Shown: positions 34,521 through 47,070 of the stretch, piece after piece
Position numbering within the stretch: position 1 is the stretch's first letter
Layout: every line of letters begins with the position of its first letter
DNA from: Pezicula radicicola
Taxonomy: Eukaryota > Ascomycota > Leotiomycetes > Helotiales > Dermateaceae
Assembly (NCBI GenBank): GCA_003008705.1
Contig: PDUO01000001.1
Coordinates: 248,001 to 312,000 of the forward strand
Reading direction: 5' to 3'
Length of the DNA: 64,000 nucleotides
Translations under genes and position numbers: made by a program
Notes under the pieces: generated by a model
What the model was told of the DNA's origin: nothing
What the model saw: only the letters and a program-made list of their open reading frames with translations
The model's database searches: none

Positions 34521-36068
34521 ATGTTGACTAACTTCCTCACTGTTGCTTCTCTGGCTGCTGTTGCCCTCGCTCACGGCGATCACCATGACCAGATCCCAAT
34601 TGCTGGACCTCACAAGGCTCTCTGGTACAACACCCTGCCCGGTGATGGGGGAACTCAGGTACGCCAATTGACTCGGGCTGGGCCTGGAAATCTGTATGAA
34701 GCTCACCATAAGCAGGCCGACTCAGTCTTCTCTGGTATCTCGACTTTCGGTCGTCTGCCATACTTCCCATGTCTTTCGTCTGACGAAGTAAAGTACGACA
34801 TTGCATTTATCGGTGCGTCCTCTCCCTTCTTATACTGAGCGCTCACCATCAAGGTGTCTCTTCTTACATGAGGCTAACGCAGACCACCTGCAGGAGCACC
34901 CTTCGATACCGGAACTTCTTACAGACCCGGAGCACGCTTCGGACCCTCTGGTATCCGTCAAGGTTCTCGCCGTCTCAATCTATAGTACGTCCTAAACATC
35001 ACACAAGCTGATCAATGGCCCTCTTTCTGTAAACACAGGCTCACGCAGGATTGGCTTCAGCGGAGGCTACAATGTCCCCTTACAGACGAACCCTTTCAAC
35101 AGTTGGGCTACAGTCCTTGACTGTGGAGATATTCCAGTAACCTCGTAGGTTATATCTATCTTACCTTTCTGGCATCTCCATACTCATGTTTGTCTCTTAC
35201 CAGATACGATAACACCTGGGCCCTCCACCAAATCGAAGAAGGCCACAACTCAATCCTCGCCCGCGCCCCGGCAACCAACTCAAAGAAGTTGGGTCCTGCT
35301 AAGAATGGCAAGACCCTTCCTCGAGTCATCACCCTCGGCGGTGATCACACCATCACCCTTCCTCTCCTTCGCTCCATTAACCGTGCTTACGGTCCCGTTT
35401 CCGTTATCCATTTCGATTCCCACTTGGATACATGGAAGCCAAAGGTATTCGGAGGTTCTCCTTCAAAGGTTGCTTCCATCAACCACGGCACCTACTTCTA
35501 CCACGCAGCACAGGAAGGCTTGCTGGCCAACGATACTAACATCCATGCTGGTATCCGCACGACCTTGTCTGGACCCAGCGATTATGAGAATGATGGATAC
35601 TGCGGATTTGAAATTGTTGAGGCCAGAGAGATTGATACCATTGGTATTGATGGCATCATCAAGAAGATTATTGACCGTGTTGGCTACGAGAGACCAGTCT
35701 ACCTTTCTTTGGACATCGATACTCTTGACCCTGCTTGTAAGCTACACCCCGCTTCGCCCTTGAGTGTATCAGGGCGAAGAAAAAGATGAAATGACTTACT
35801 TATGATGTGCATAGTTGCTCCTGCCACAGGTACCCCAGAAACTGGCGGATGGTCAACTCGTGAACTCCGCACCATCATCCGTGGCCTTGAGGGAATCAAC
35901 CTTATCGCCGCAGATGTTGTCGAGGTAGCACCTGCATACGACACCAATGCCGAGCACACCACCATGGCTGCCGCTGATGCGTTGTATGAAATTATGAGCT
36001 TGATGGTCAAGAAAGGACCACTGAGTCTACCGGTCTCTGACGAGGCCGTCAGAAAGTACGAGATGTAG
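34521..36068 (+). CDS. Secretory agmatinase/arginase-family ureohydrolase
   Basis: Six exons (34521-34658, 34716-34812, 34894-34984, 35061-35144, 35204-35736, 35815-36068) give 398 residues. An upstream in-frame ATG at 34500 would add seven residues. A clear signal peptide ([17 protein letters not shown]) precedes [14 protein letters not shown]. Ureohydrolase motifs with Mn ligands are complete: GGDHTI (about 181), HFDSHLDTW (about 205) and [20 protein letters not shown] (about 307). The family hydrolyses guanidino compounds (agmatine or arginine) to urea and an amine. Exon 3 joins to exon 4 at the distal of several AGs; nearer AGs would create a stop. A secreted or vacuolar ureohydrolase is less usual than the cytosolic type. 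The exact substrate is not readable from sequence. Confidence 0.92.
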
Positions 36069-38741
36069 ATTGTTCGAGCTCTTGGATAAAGAGGCAGTGT
36101 AGACAGTGGCTTTTTGGGAGGTGGGCTGGTGGTGGGTGATGGGAGGGGGAGTGGTTGTAGAACTGATGGTAACGGTGGATTGGATATCATGTCCTGAACG
36201 AAGTGATGATTTATGGCGATGTAAATACAGAATCTGCAAAGAAACTTTACAAATACCCTGCAAGCTTGGTCTTTTACCTCTTCTCTTCATACGAAACTTG
36301 TGTTACTCACCATGAGTACCCGCGAAGCAATAATAGATAAGAAGGCGTAAGGTCTAACCATTTGAATCCGTCATCGTAGACATGTTGCGCCATCCAATCC
36401 AGGAACCAGCTTCATCAAGATCCCAAATTTCATAGAAATATGTCTCGTTGGAAATGGTGGGAGTAATAAATAGTACGGAATTGACAATACCGTAGAATCC
36501 AAGAAAGTTTGACTTTTACTTGTCGGGATGGGCCTTGTAATATACTCTGAAAACTAAGGAGAATCGCGCTATTTCTAGCCTTAAAGGCTCTGAATACTAT
36601 CAACCCCCTCGCTTAAAGCGTGAAAAGCGTTACTTTTCCAGGGGTTTTTGTAAGGCAGATCCCGATAAGTAAAAGTCGAATTTGCTTGGATTCTTCGGTA
36701 CACTACTACCTCCGTAACGTCCGAAGAATTTCCAAAATCTGACAGCAGCTCATCCATACAGTCGGTGATACTCGTGGTACAAGCCTCTCGATCGACAGAC
36801 CCGAGAAGACCACTTCACACGTGCAAGGATTTGTTCCGGGCCTAGGTAAGCGAAAGTGGCCCCTTCCCCAATTTTCACGTAAGGTTATTCTGACCCCCAA
36901 ATTTGAATAATTCTTTGTTCTCCTCATCTCAGAGGACGGAAATACGAAATGATCTGATCTGCCTTGCCTATTGAAAGTTGACTCCTCAGAATCGCAATAA
37001 ATGTTTTGATTACTGGCCACTTCACTTTACCTCAATCGCTATTATTGGGCGCATTGGAATCATTTGTTTTGTCAAACAATAGATAGGTACCTATTGTATG
37101 AAGTGGCTACCTTGTCGAACCTTTGTCAGCGATATCTATCAATAGTCCCGTCCTACTGCGGATTACTAGCGATTTACATTTGCCCTGGCTCCCGCCATGG
37201 CCAACCCGGCATGCCCGTCCACCATTGTCACCGCCAATGGCCCAGGGGGTCAGCTTGGCGGGCTACTCTGCCTCGACATAGCCTATGAGGGTATTCTTGG
37301 GGAGAAACGATATGCGGCATGCGATATGGAACGTGGTGTCGGCGCTGTTGGGTGGAAAGTTACGGAGGAACGGTCTCTTGAGTGTTTGGGCTTCTGATAT
37401 CTATGCAGTGGTCGAGGGTAAATGTTAAGAAGCTTTAAGTCTTCCCCATTGTCTTGGCGCAGAATGGCGTCTCCCCCAACTCCCAGCGGGGAGAGATTCG
37501 TTAATTAGCCAACGATTAGGTTTCTCCAAGACCTCTCACAGACGTTACTACTGTACAAAGCATATAGCTTCACATGTCGGCGCCGAATTAACGTCAGCCT
37601 CTGTGCTACCGGAGTTTCATAGTTGCGCCATTTCAGAGAGCCATTTCAGAGAGCCATCTCACACCGTCGTCCCTCGCACTCCTCTGGAGTCTCCGAGAGA
37701 GGACCTCTCCGCTCCAGCTTCTGCCGCTATGTAAGCCTCTAGAAACTGCCAAGGTTCGTTATCACGGTGCCGTAGAGGCTACGGCACAGCCTTATGAGCA
37801 TCTCACATAAACATCCCTGCTCCTCTATGGGTGTATCCTTGGTCTCAGCGTGGACAAGTCAGCCGCACACAAGTGCCAGAAATTAATCATTTATTGTGCC
37901 AGCACACCTTGCAGCCACAAGGCATCCACCGTTCGACGAGCGATGAGAGATACACGTTTTTCAAGTTTTATTTAAGAGCTCTGTTACAATTGTTTGATGC
38001 GCTGTTGTTAGACAAACGGCCCAAGTAGGGTTTTGATATTCAAGATGCTCGCTAGAAAAGAAATACAGTATCCTGGCCCTGGGCCCGGGAATGACAGGAT
38101 CCGCTGTGCCGCCAAATCATTAGACGAAAAGAGGCGCGAGAAAGTGAGCAGCCTATCCTATCTTCAGTGAGCAAGGGTCAACCGTCGCCATTGGAGCAGA
38201 CTCCAGCCATCCCACCCATTTCCTCTAAAAAAGATTTCTGTGAATAGTCCCATGGCTTTCCAAGCAGCTTATGATTCGCGCACTCACCAGTCTGACTGCA
38301 TCACTACCTGGTTGTGGATCTAAACCCATCAATCAGAGACTACTTTCATTTCTTAGAGCTGTTCTAACTAAGAGCTTATGGTATGAGCTGTAATAATTTG
38401 TGGCTAAACACCCCCCCCCCCCCCCCCAGCGCTCAGATGAAGGCATTGCTCTATTAGCTACAGTATTATTTCCAGCACTTCCAAGCTCCTCCGATCCAGT
38501 CAAGGATGGCCTGGTACCGAACTGATGTCAGATCACTGCTTCTTGTACATGATGAGGCTGCCCCCGCAGCTAAGCAGCAGCAGCTCTTTGTTCAGCCACA
38601 GATTCTAGGCTTGAATCATTTATTGCCCGCCCTTCATAAGATGCAGCTTTCCGCAGCCTGGTCTTAAGAAAGAGCTCTGTCGTGTACCCTTTTTCCTGCA
38701 TCTCTTTTCCTTACTTCCCCCAAAGCCACGGATCTTTCAAG
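36069..38741. other. Long intergenic region upstream of the glucan synthase
   Basis: About 2.7 kb. A 66-codon ORF at 37197-37396 begins with ATG but has no recognisable feature. A short tandem of CATTTCAGAGAGC units lies near 37631-37660, and a run of 17 C at 38411-38427. Probably holds a long promoter for the glucan synthase gene. Confidence 0.45.
38411..38427 (+). repeat. Poly-C tract (17 nt)
   Basis: An uninterrupted run of 17 C lies about 315 nt upstream of the glucan synthase start codon, in its promoter or leader. Length may be inexact because homopolymers are error-prone in sequencing. Confidence 0.8.
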
Positions 38742-41700
38742 ATGAAGGGTACCGTTGCCTTGGGATTTTGCATCCTGCAGGCCGCGCATTTGGCCTGGAC
38801 TTTAAAGGTCGATCCACGAGAGGTTGACTATAACCTCAATCAGAATGCCTCGGCTGAGAGTCCTGTGAATTATTGGGGAGAATGGCCGGATCATACATTT
38901 CATCCGTCGCCCGATAATTGGAGGTTTCCATTCTATACACTCTTTCTCGACAGATTCGTCAATGGGGATCCTTCGAATGACAACGCGAATAATACACTGT
39001 ATGAGCAGGATCCTTTGAGCAACCAGTATAGACATGGTGGTGATGTAGCAGGATTGGCGGATACACTTGATTATGTGAGTGTTGGCGACTGACACCCAAA
39101 TGTGGGAAGTTTTCACTGACACAACACAGATTCAAGGTATGGGCATAAAAGTATGTATTTCGATGGCAATATCTCTACCCAATACTGACAAATGTAGGGA
39201 ATTTACATTGCAGGCACGCCATTCATAAATTTACCATGGAAAGCAGACAGTTACTCAGTATGTAGCTTGCATGTAACCACGATAAACATCCACTAATCCG
39301 TGTGTAGCCGATCGATTTTTCGCTTCTCGACAAGCACTATGGAACTATTCTCGAATGGCGAGCGGCGATTGAAGCGATCCACAGTCGAGGAATGTATGTG
39401 CTGGCAGACAATACAATGTCAACGTATGTGTAAATCTTCATATTCATGCTGGATGGCACTGATATTCTTCTAGCATGGGCAATCTTCTTGGCATGGAAGG
39501 TTTCCTCAATGAGACGGCTCCCTTCAACACTGCAGAATATAAGGCAGAATACAGGAGCAACATAACCTACGCTGATTTTACAGTTGGCAATACAAAACTG
39601 GCATCCTGCGACTACCCAACATTCTATAATGACTCAGGCCACGTTGTCACAACTGTCTCGGATCCTGATATCGCAGGCCTTACAGGATGCATGGATAGCG
39701 ACTTCGATCAAGTATGTATTTCCTACCTAACAATCTTGAGTCAATTCCTGTTTAACCCTTCTGTCGCTCAACTAACCAATTTCCCAATTAGTACGGAGAT
39801 ACTGAGGCATTTGGAGTCCATCCAGACTGGCAGCGTCAATTGACAAAGTTTGCTTCGGTGCAAGATCGCCTGCGTGAATGGAAACCATCGGTTCGAGAGA
39901 AGATCCAGAAATTTTCTTGCATCACAATTGCTATGCTTGATATTGATGGATTCCGATTTGATAAAGCTACGCAAGTCACTGTCGATGCCATGGCCGAGTT
40001 TTCACAATCCATTCGAGAGTGCGCCAAAAAATTCAACAAAAACAATTTTTTCATGCCAGGAGAGATCACAGGTGGAAATACCTTCGGCTCGATATATATA
40101 GGGCGCGGGCGACAGCCTGACCAGATTCCAGGAGGGGAGAATAGTGGTAACATCACGTTGGCTGTTACAATGACGAACGCAACCGAGAATGATCCATTCT
40201 TCTTACGCGGCCAAGGACTAAGCGCGCTCGATGCAGGAGCTTTCCACTATAGTATTTACCGGTCTCTCACAAGATTCTTGGGTATGGATGGAAATTTAAC
40301 TGCGGGCTTTGATGTCCCAGTAAACTTTGTTAACACATGGAATACGATGCTTACAACAAACGACCTCGTGAACGTATTTACAGGCAAATTCGACCCGCGA
40401 CATATGTATGGCACTACTAATCAAGATGTTTTCCGCTGGCCGGCTATTAAGTCCGGAACCGATCGAATGCTCTTGGGCCAATTTATCACTACCCTTCAAC
40501 TACCCGGAATCCCACTTTTACTTTGGGGTGAGGAGCAAGCCAGTTACGTTTTGGACAGTACAGCTGCCAATTATATTTTCGGGCGTGAGCCAATTACGAG
40601 TGCAAACGCCTGGCAAGATCATGGTTGTTATCGACTAGGCTCCAGCCAGTATTATGAGATGCCGTTGGACGCTGCTTTGAACGGCTGTAATGACGATGCT
40701 GTCAGCTTAGATCATCGGGATCCTTCACATCCTGTCAGGTATGTGTGTTACTTTAGGTTTTGTTGTTTACGTGCTGACCTGATCTTTTAGAAACATTATC
40801 AAAGCTATGTACAAGCTAAGACGAGATTTCCCTGTCCTCAATGATGGCTACTTCCTCCAGTCTCTCTCCAATCAGACACATGAAATTTTTCTGCCTGGCT
40901 CTAATGGAACCGCTACAGAGATCGGGATGTGGAGCGTCAACCGTGACAAATTCTTGAACGTACAAACCGACCTGGGTAACCAGTCTGTTTGGTTAGTCTA
41001 TTCCAACGCCAATGAAACTGTCAACTACCAGTTTGACTGTACGTCCGAATACGTCGATGGTGACTCTACAACAACAAAAGCGTTGATTTCGGCTTTTGAT
41101 GCGGGCACCACGGTGAAGAACCTATTGGCTCCTTATGAAGAAATTGAACTAGGAGCATCGAAAACCAAGCTTGGCATTGATTTCTCGGAAGAGTTCAATG
41201 GTTGTGTTGACCAGCTGAAATTGGCGCCTTGGGACTTCAAGGCGTTCGTACCTCTAAGTGCTTGGGTTCCGCCTCAACCAACAATCACCAAGTTCGTGCC
41301 TGGGCATGACGCAAGAATAACTGCTGCAGCCGAGGGAAACTCGACCATCGATATCGAATTCCAGTTTTCGTTCGAAATGGATTGCGATACGATCACCAAG
41401 AATATGCTTATAAACTCTACGACTGAAGACGCAACAGTTGCTACTCTGGACCCAACCAGCATTGTATGTTCGAATATATCTAACCCGGACCCTGTTACGT
41501 TGGTCGCTGGAATTCCTGGTGTTTTCTCTTACAAAGCTACTTTGACCGGTGTGTCGGATGGTATCCACTCTATTACTGTGGTAAATGCTACTACATCAGA
41601 TGGAACATCTGGCACTGACTCCACGGACCGCTTTTTGCTACGGATTGGACAAGCAGATAATCCAATTGTCTTCCCTCGGGTCGCTAACTATAGCTCAAGC

Positions 41701-44700
41701 GTTTTGTTCAAGGACCCCAAGACTAACGACCTCTTTGTTTCTCACAAAGCAGCTGGTTCCGATAAGTTCAGGTACTCAACCAACTGGGGAAGTTCTTGGA
41801 GTGATTGGACACCGTATACTGGTGAGAATACCACTTTGACGAAGCAACATTGGTCTGGTACAAAGCGTCAGGAATGGTCAGGCGATCATGTTATCCTACA
41901 ATACTGGAGTCAAATGGCTGGCAGCAGTTCTCATATCCAGCATGCCGATGTTGCAACGCAAAAGATAAAACCAAGACGATTCCCTCATCTCTTCGCCCAC
42001 GGACTTTTCAACGAGTTTGGTTTTGACGGCGGCTTGAGAAACTCATTTGATATCGGTTCTGACAATATCTGGAAATTCCATCTAATGACGGAATGGCCAT
42101 CTGTCCTCCAAGTGAACGTTTGGGGTATTAATCCGGATGGTCAACCAGATCAAACATTTGTGTTCGGAGATACTGACAACGATACAATCCTTGATCGCGC
42201 TCTCCCAGACGCCCTTGCTCCCACGGTCATAAATATTACCGACCTCCCTCCTAGTGGAAGTCTAGCGTACCGCATTCAGCTAAGTGATAGCAGTCTCCAG
42301 TATACTCTCGTTCCACAGGGTAGTACCATTCAACAAATGGTCATTTTCGCTCTCTTGTTGATCATTCCTCTCGTCACAGCTACCGTTAGTGTTTGGGGAT
42401 ATATGGGAGCATTCTACGCAGTTAAATTTAACAAAATTGGCATCAGCCAAAGCAAAGGTCTCCTACCCTTTGGACTTGGCCGCCGCAGGAAGTTTGAAAA
42501 AATTGCTGAGAGGGACGAAGAGGAGATGGAAATGAGACCGAGAAGACTTTCCAAATTGAGACAGTCGTCTGCCCCTGTGCTACCGGCTATCAATGTCAGC
42601 GGTAATATGCGACGGACTGTGCTTATTGCCACTATGGAATACGATATTGAAGACTGGCAGATAAAGATCAAAATCGGTGGTCTTGGTGTCATGGCGCAAC
42701 TTATGGGCAAGAGTCTTACGCATCAGGACCTTATTTGGGTCGTTCCTTGCGTTGGTGGTGTCGAGTATCCATCCGATACGTAAGTTGGATATTTTCTTGC
42801 AATGATACAAAGCTAACGGTAATATTCAGGCCCGCCGAGCCTATGTATGTCACAATCCTGGGTTCTTTGTATGAGATTCAGGTCCAGTACCATCAGCTGA
42901 AAAACATCACATATGTTTTGCTTGACGCTCCTATTTTCCGCCAACAAACCAAGTCAGAACCTTACCCGCCACGAATGGATGATCTCGATAGTGCCGTCTA
43001 TTATAGTGCCTGGAATGCTTGTGAGTAGACATCATCAATCTGTAATTATCGGAAATGCTAACGAATGCGATGTAAGGTATCGCCGAGACGATTAAGCGAT
43101 TCCCAGTCGATTTATACCACATTAATGACTATCATGGAGCAGCAGCGCCATTATACCTTCTCCCAAAGACTATTCCTTGCGCACTTTCCCTTCACAATGC
43201 CGAATTCCAAGGTCTCTGGCCTATGCGCAATCCTAAGGAGTGCGAAGAGATCTCGAAGGTGTTTAATCTGGACATGTCTATTGTTGAGACTTATGTGCAA
43301 TTTGGAGAAGTATTCAATCTTCTCCATGCTGCTGCAAGTTATCTGAGGGTGCACCAAAAGGGCTTCGGAGCTGTAGGTGTGTCCAACAAGTATGGTGAAC
43401 GGTCTTATGCTCGTTACCCTATCTTCTGGGGACTGAAGAAAATTGGAAAGGTATGCCCCAGCCGCGGACCACTTACATAGATATTTTCTTTAAGTATGAG
43501 TACTGACTTTTACAGTTGCCCAATCCCGATCCTACTGACACAGAGCCTTGGAATGCTGAGGAAGAAGCCAACCAAGTTATTAAAGTCGACCCTGCCTTCG
43601 AAGCCTCTCGAGGAGATCTTAGACGACAAGCTCAGGAATGGGCAAACTTGAAAATTGACCCTACTGCCGAACTATTCGTCTTTGTAGGCCGTTGGTCAAC
43701 CCAAAAGGGAGTCGATTTGATCGCAGACGTCTTCCCGGCAGTGATTGAAAAACACCCAAAAGTCCAACTCATCTGTATCGGTCCTGTAATCGACTTATAC
43801 GGTAAATTTGCAGCTCTCAAATTAGGCGAGATGATGAAAAAGTACCCTGGAAGAGTCTACTCTAAGCCAGAATTTACTACGCTACCTCCGTTTATCTTTA
43901 CAGGTGCTGAATTCGCCCTGATTCCGTCGCGTGATGAGCCCTTCGGACTTGTCGCAGTCGAATTTGGACGCAAAGGAGCCCTTGGCGTTGGTGCTAGAGT
44001 TGGTGGACTAGGGCAAATGCCGGGCTGGTGGTTCACTGTTGAATCAACGACCACTAAGCATCTCCATAACCAGTTCAAATCAGCTATCGAGGACGCTTTG
44101 AAGTCTAAGACGGAACAAAGAGCTGATATGAGAGCCCGTTCAGCTAAGCAGCGTTTCCCGGTGCAAAAATGGGTCGCAGACCTCGACAAAATCCAAAGCA
44201 CATCTATCAAGATTCATCAGGAAGAAAACGGAGATGATGGAACTTCTGGCCGACGTAAAAGACGCTCTTCTTTCTTCGGTGGTTCTAGAAGGGGCTCTCA
44301 GGACATTAGCCAAGACAGGCTATCTGCCTACGAGGTTCATACTCCAGATGAGGATGTTTCGGCAGCTCAGTTAGACGAGCAAGCAACAGCATCCGGTGGT
44401 CTTGGACGTTCCCTGTCTCTTGGGGTTAGGAACGGACCAGGTCACAGAAACCGACCTTCGCACGAACTCGTTGATACAGACTCCCCAAGCGATTCGGAAC
44501 GTCGTGACTCGGGCTTGCTAACTCCTGGCGAACACTTCATCTCGCGGGAACAAGCTGAAGCGAGTATGAGGGCAGAGCAGCTACAACAAGCACTTCGTCA
44601 TCTCGAAGGACAGGGAGAAACCAGTAATCTCATGCCTCGTGCTCCTGGTGGAGCAAGAACGAGAAGCCGAAGTACTTCTGGTGCAGGGCTTGGTGAAGGT

Positions 44701-46633
44701 CTTATAGTTGCTAGAGGCCGAAGCCAGTCTCGGGATAGACGAGCGTCGCTTACACCAGGCGACGGGGAGGGGAGAGAACCACTCAGACATCGAGCGATAT
44801 CGGACACGCTGTCAGTAGGACGACCTTCAATGGACAACAGCAGACGATACTCTTCAGTTCTCAGTCTAAATGAAGTTACACATGATAGGAAAGACTACAG
44901 TCTACAAAAGGTCCAACCCACATTCGAAGACAAAAACGGGAAGTATTACCACTCATTTGAGCAAATGCTACAGAAAGGACTTGATGGCAAGACTTCTGAG
45001 ACTGACCTCTGTATTGAGGAATATCTTGTGGAGAGTGAAAAGGAATGGTTCAAAAGAATGCGCGAGGCTAAATTGGCCAAATCTCGGGATGTTTCACGAG
45101 AACCAAGTCCCAATCCGACACCAGGTGGAAGCCGCCGCGCTAGTGAGCGTTACTCGATGCCATTTGGCTCTGATTTCCGCCATGACTTCAACGATAATAT
45201 TTCTTTGTCACCATCCGTCGAAGATGAGTTCTTGTTGGGTGAGAACTACAAGCGAGATTCATTCTTGAAACGCCAAATGCAGAGAAGGATTTTGGACTGG
45301 CCCGTCTATTCATTGCTTCTCGCCCTTGGACAGATCATCGCCGCCAATTCTTATCAGATTACTCTACTTACTGGCGCTCGAGCCCAGACGGCCCAGTTAC
45401 TGTACATCATTGGCACTATCTATATCGTCACTTCTGGTCTTTGGTATCTCATGTTCCGCAGACTGAAGTCGATATATGTTCTCTCTTTGCCATTCCTATT
45501 CTACGGTGGAGCCTTTTTGTTCGTTGGCTTGTCTGTTTTCATACCAGTGGGCCCCGGTCGGGATTGGATGAGAAACGTGGCTACTGGAATGTATGTGACA
45601 GCATCATCTAGTGGCTCGATTTTCTTCGCGCTCAACTTCGGTGATGAAGGTATGCAACTCTACCCCTCTTCCATCTCACTGTCATACTAATCATAAAACA
45701 GGCGGAGCACCAATAAAGTCCTGGGTATACCGAGCTTGTGTCATCCAAGGAACCCAACAAATATACATCACAGCTCTCTTCTACTGGGGCACAACAATAG
45801 CTCGCACAACCACTTCTGGTGCCATTGACCCTAACGGTTTTGCCAACACAAAGACCATGGCTTTCATAACACTTCCCATCGCCATCCTCCTCTGGATAAT
45901 TGGCCTCATCCTCTACAGTTCCCTCCCCTCCTACTACCGCCAATCTCCTGGTAAAATCCCTGATTTCTACGGTTCCCTCCTCCGCCGCCGCATCATCTTC
46001 TGGTTCTTCGTCACAGTAGTCCTCCAAAACTATTTCCTCTCCGCCCCATACGGCCGTAACTGGCAATATCTCTGGAGTTCCACACGAGCACCAACCTGGG
46101 CCATCGCAATCGAAGTCTTCATATTCTTCATCGGAATCTGGGCACTATTCCTCTTCATCTTCGGTCAACTATCCAAATCGCACTCCTGGATCCTACCTAT
46201 CTTCGCCATCGGTCTCGGTGCACCCCGCTGGGCACAAATGCTCTGGGGAACCTCAGGACTCGGCCTCTACATCCCCTGGTTTCCAGGCGGGGTAACAGCC
46301 GGTGCTCTCGCAGGTCGTGCTCTCTGGCTCTGGTTAGGCCTTCTAGATTCCATCCAAGGAGTCGGTTTCGGTATGATGTTATTACAAACTTTGACACGTA
46401 TTCATATTGCTGTGTCTTTGATTGTGGCTCAGGCATTAGGTACGATGATTACTATGCTTGCCAAGGCTACGGCTCCTGATAAGGATGGTCCCGGTGATGT
46501 CTTCCCGGATTTCAGTGCTGGTATTGGCAAGGGTTTGAGTAAACCTTGGTTTTGGGTTGCCCTTGCTTGTCAACTTGTTATTCCTATTGGATTCTTTAAG
46601 TTCTTTAGGAAGGAACAGTTGAGTAAACCTTAG
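38742..46633 (+). CDS. ags1: Cell wall alpha-1,3-glucan synthase
   Basis: Eleven exons (38742-39074, 39130-39150, 39198-39257, 39308-39423, 39474-39711, 39792-40738, 40791-42779, 42830-43020, 43077-43450, 43516-45649, 45702-46633) splice in one frame to 2444 residues, the usual size for Ags/Mok proteins. A signal peptide ([19 protein letters not shown]) leads into an extracellular GH13 amylase-like domain with GFRFDKA and [12 protein letters not shown] segment (about 1088-1115) precedes the cytosolic GT5 synthase domain (about 1180-1650), with the nucleotide-sugar motif KIGGLGVMA and [22 protein letters not shown] Ser/Arg-rich linker follows, then a multi-TM exporter-like region from about 2015 to the end. 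The protein polymerises UDP-glucose into alpha-1,3-glucan at the plasma membrane and probably transglycosylates it outside. Exon 2 has only 21 nt. The start after the leader MYPFSC... is preferred because it begins the signal peptide. Confidence 0.96.
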
Positions 46634-47070
46634 ATTGGTTTTTTATGAGATGGGAGGAAAGGGGATGGGGATGGAGGGTTTTGTATAGATGTTTGTTTTT
46701 GTATGGGTTTAAAGGGGTTTTTATGAGCGTCTTGATTATGGGGGATTGGATAGAAAATAATGTTTTTCTTGCTTGCATAGATGGAGTTTTTTTTGGGGTG
46801 TTTTGGATGCATGAATGCATGGGTTCGGAATTTGTAGCGATATGATTTTAAACAGAACTACTCTAAACAAGATAGTTAAAATTTAGTGTTTTATTGAAAA
46901 TAACTTCTTGGCTATTTTGTGCTATCCTTTTTGTATTCTTACTTGGCTTCTGCTCTCATCCATCATCCTTAAGTTCAGCTCGTTAATAGAAACTCCAATT
47001 TCTTTCGGTAAGCGGCAGACGATCAAACCCCCTGACTATTGCCCACTTGTAGGCACCCCTGAGGAGGTTC
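46634..47070. other. Convergent spacer
   Basis: 3' flanks of the glucan synthase and methyltransferase genes. G- and T-rich just after the synthase stop; no gene. Confidence 0.5.

Noticed and set aside
37197..37396. 66-codon ORF starting MANPACPSTIVTANG
   Set aside because: Starts with ATG but has no recognised feature and no promoter or splice support; chance ORF or remnant cannot be separated.
38682..38741. Upstream ATG of the glucan synthase ORF (MYPFSC...)
   Set aside because: It would place twenty residues before a complete signal peptide; the ATG at 38742 gives the expected secretory start.
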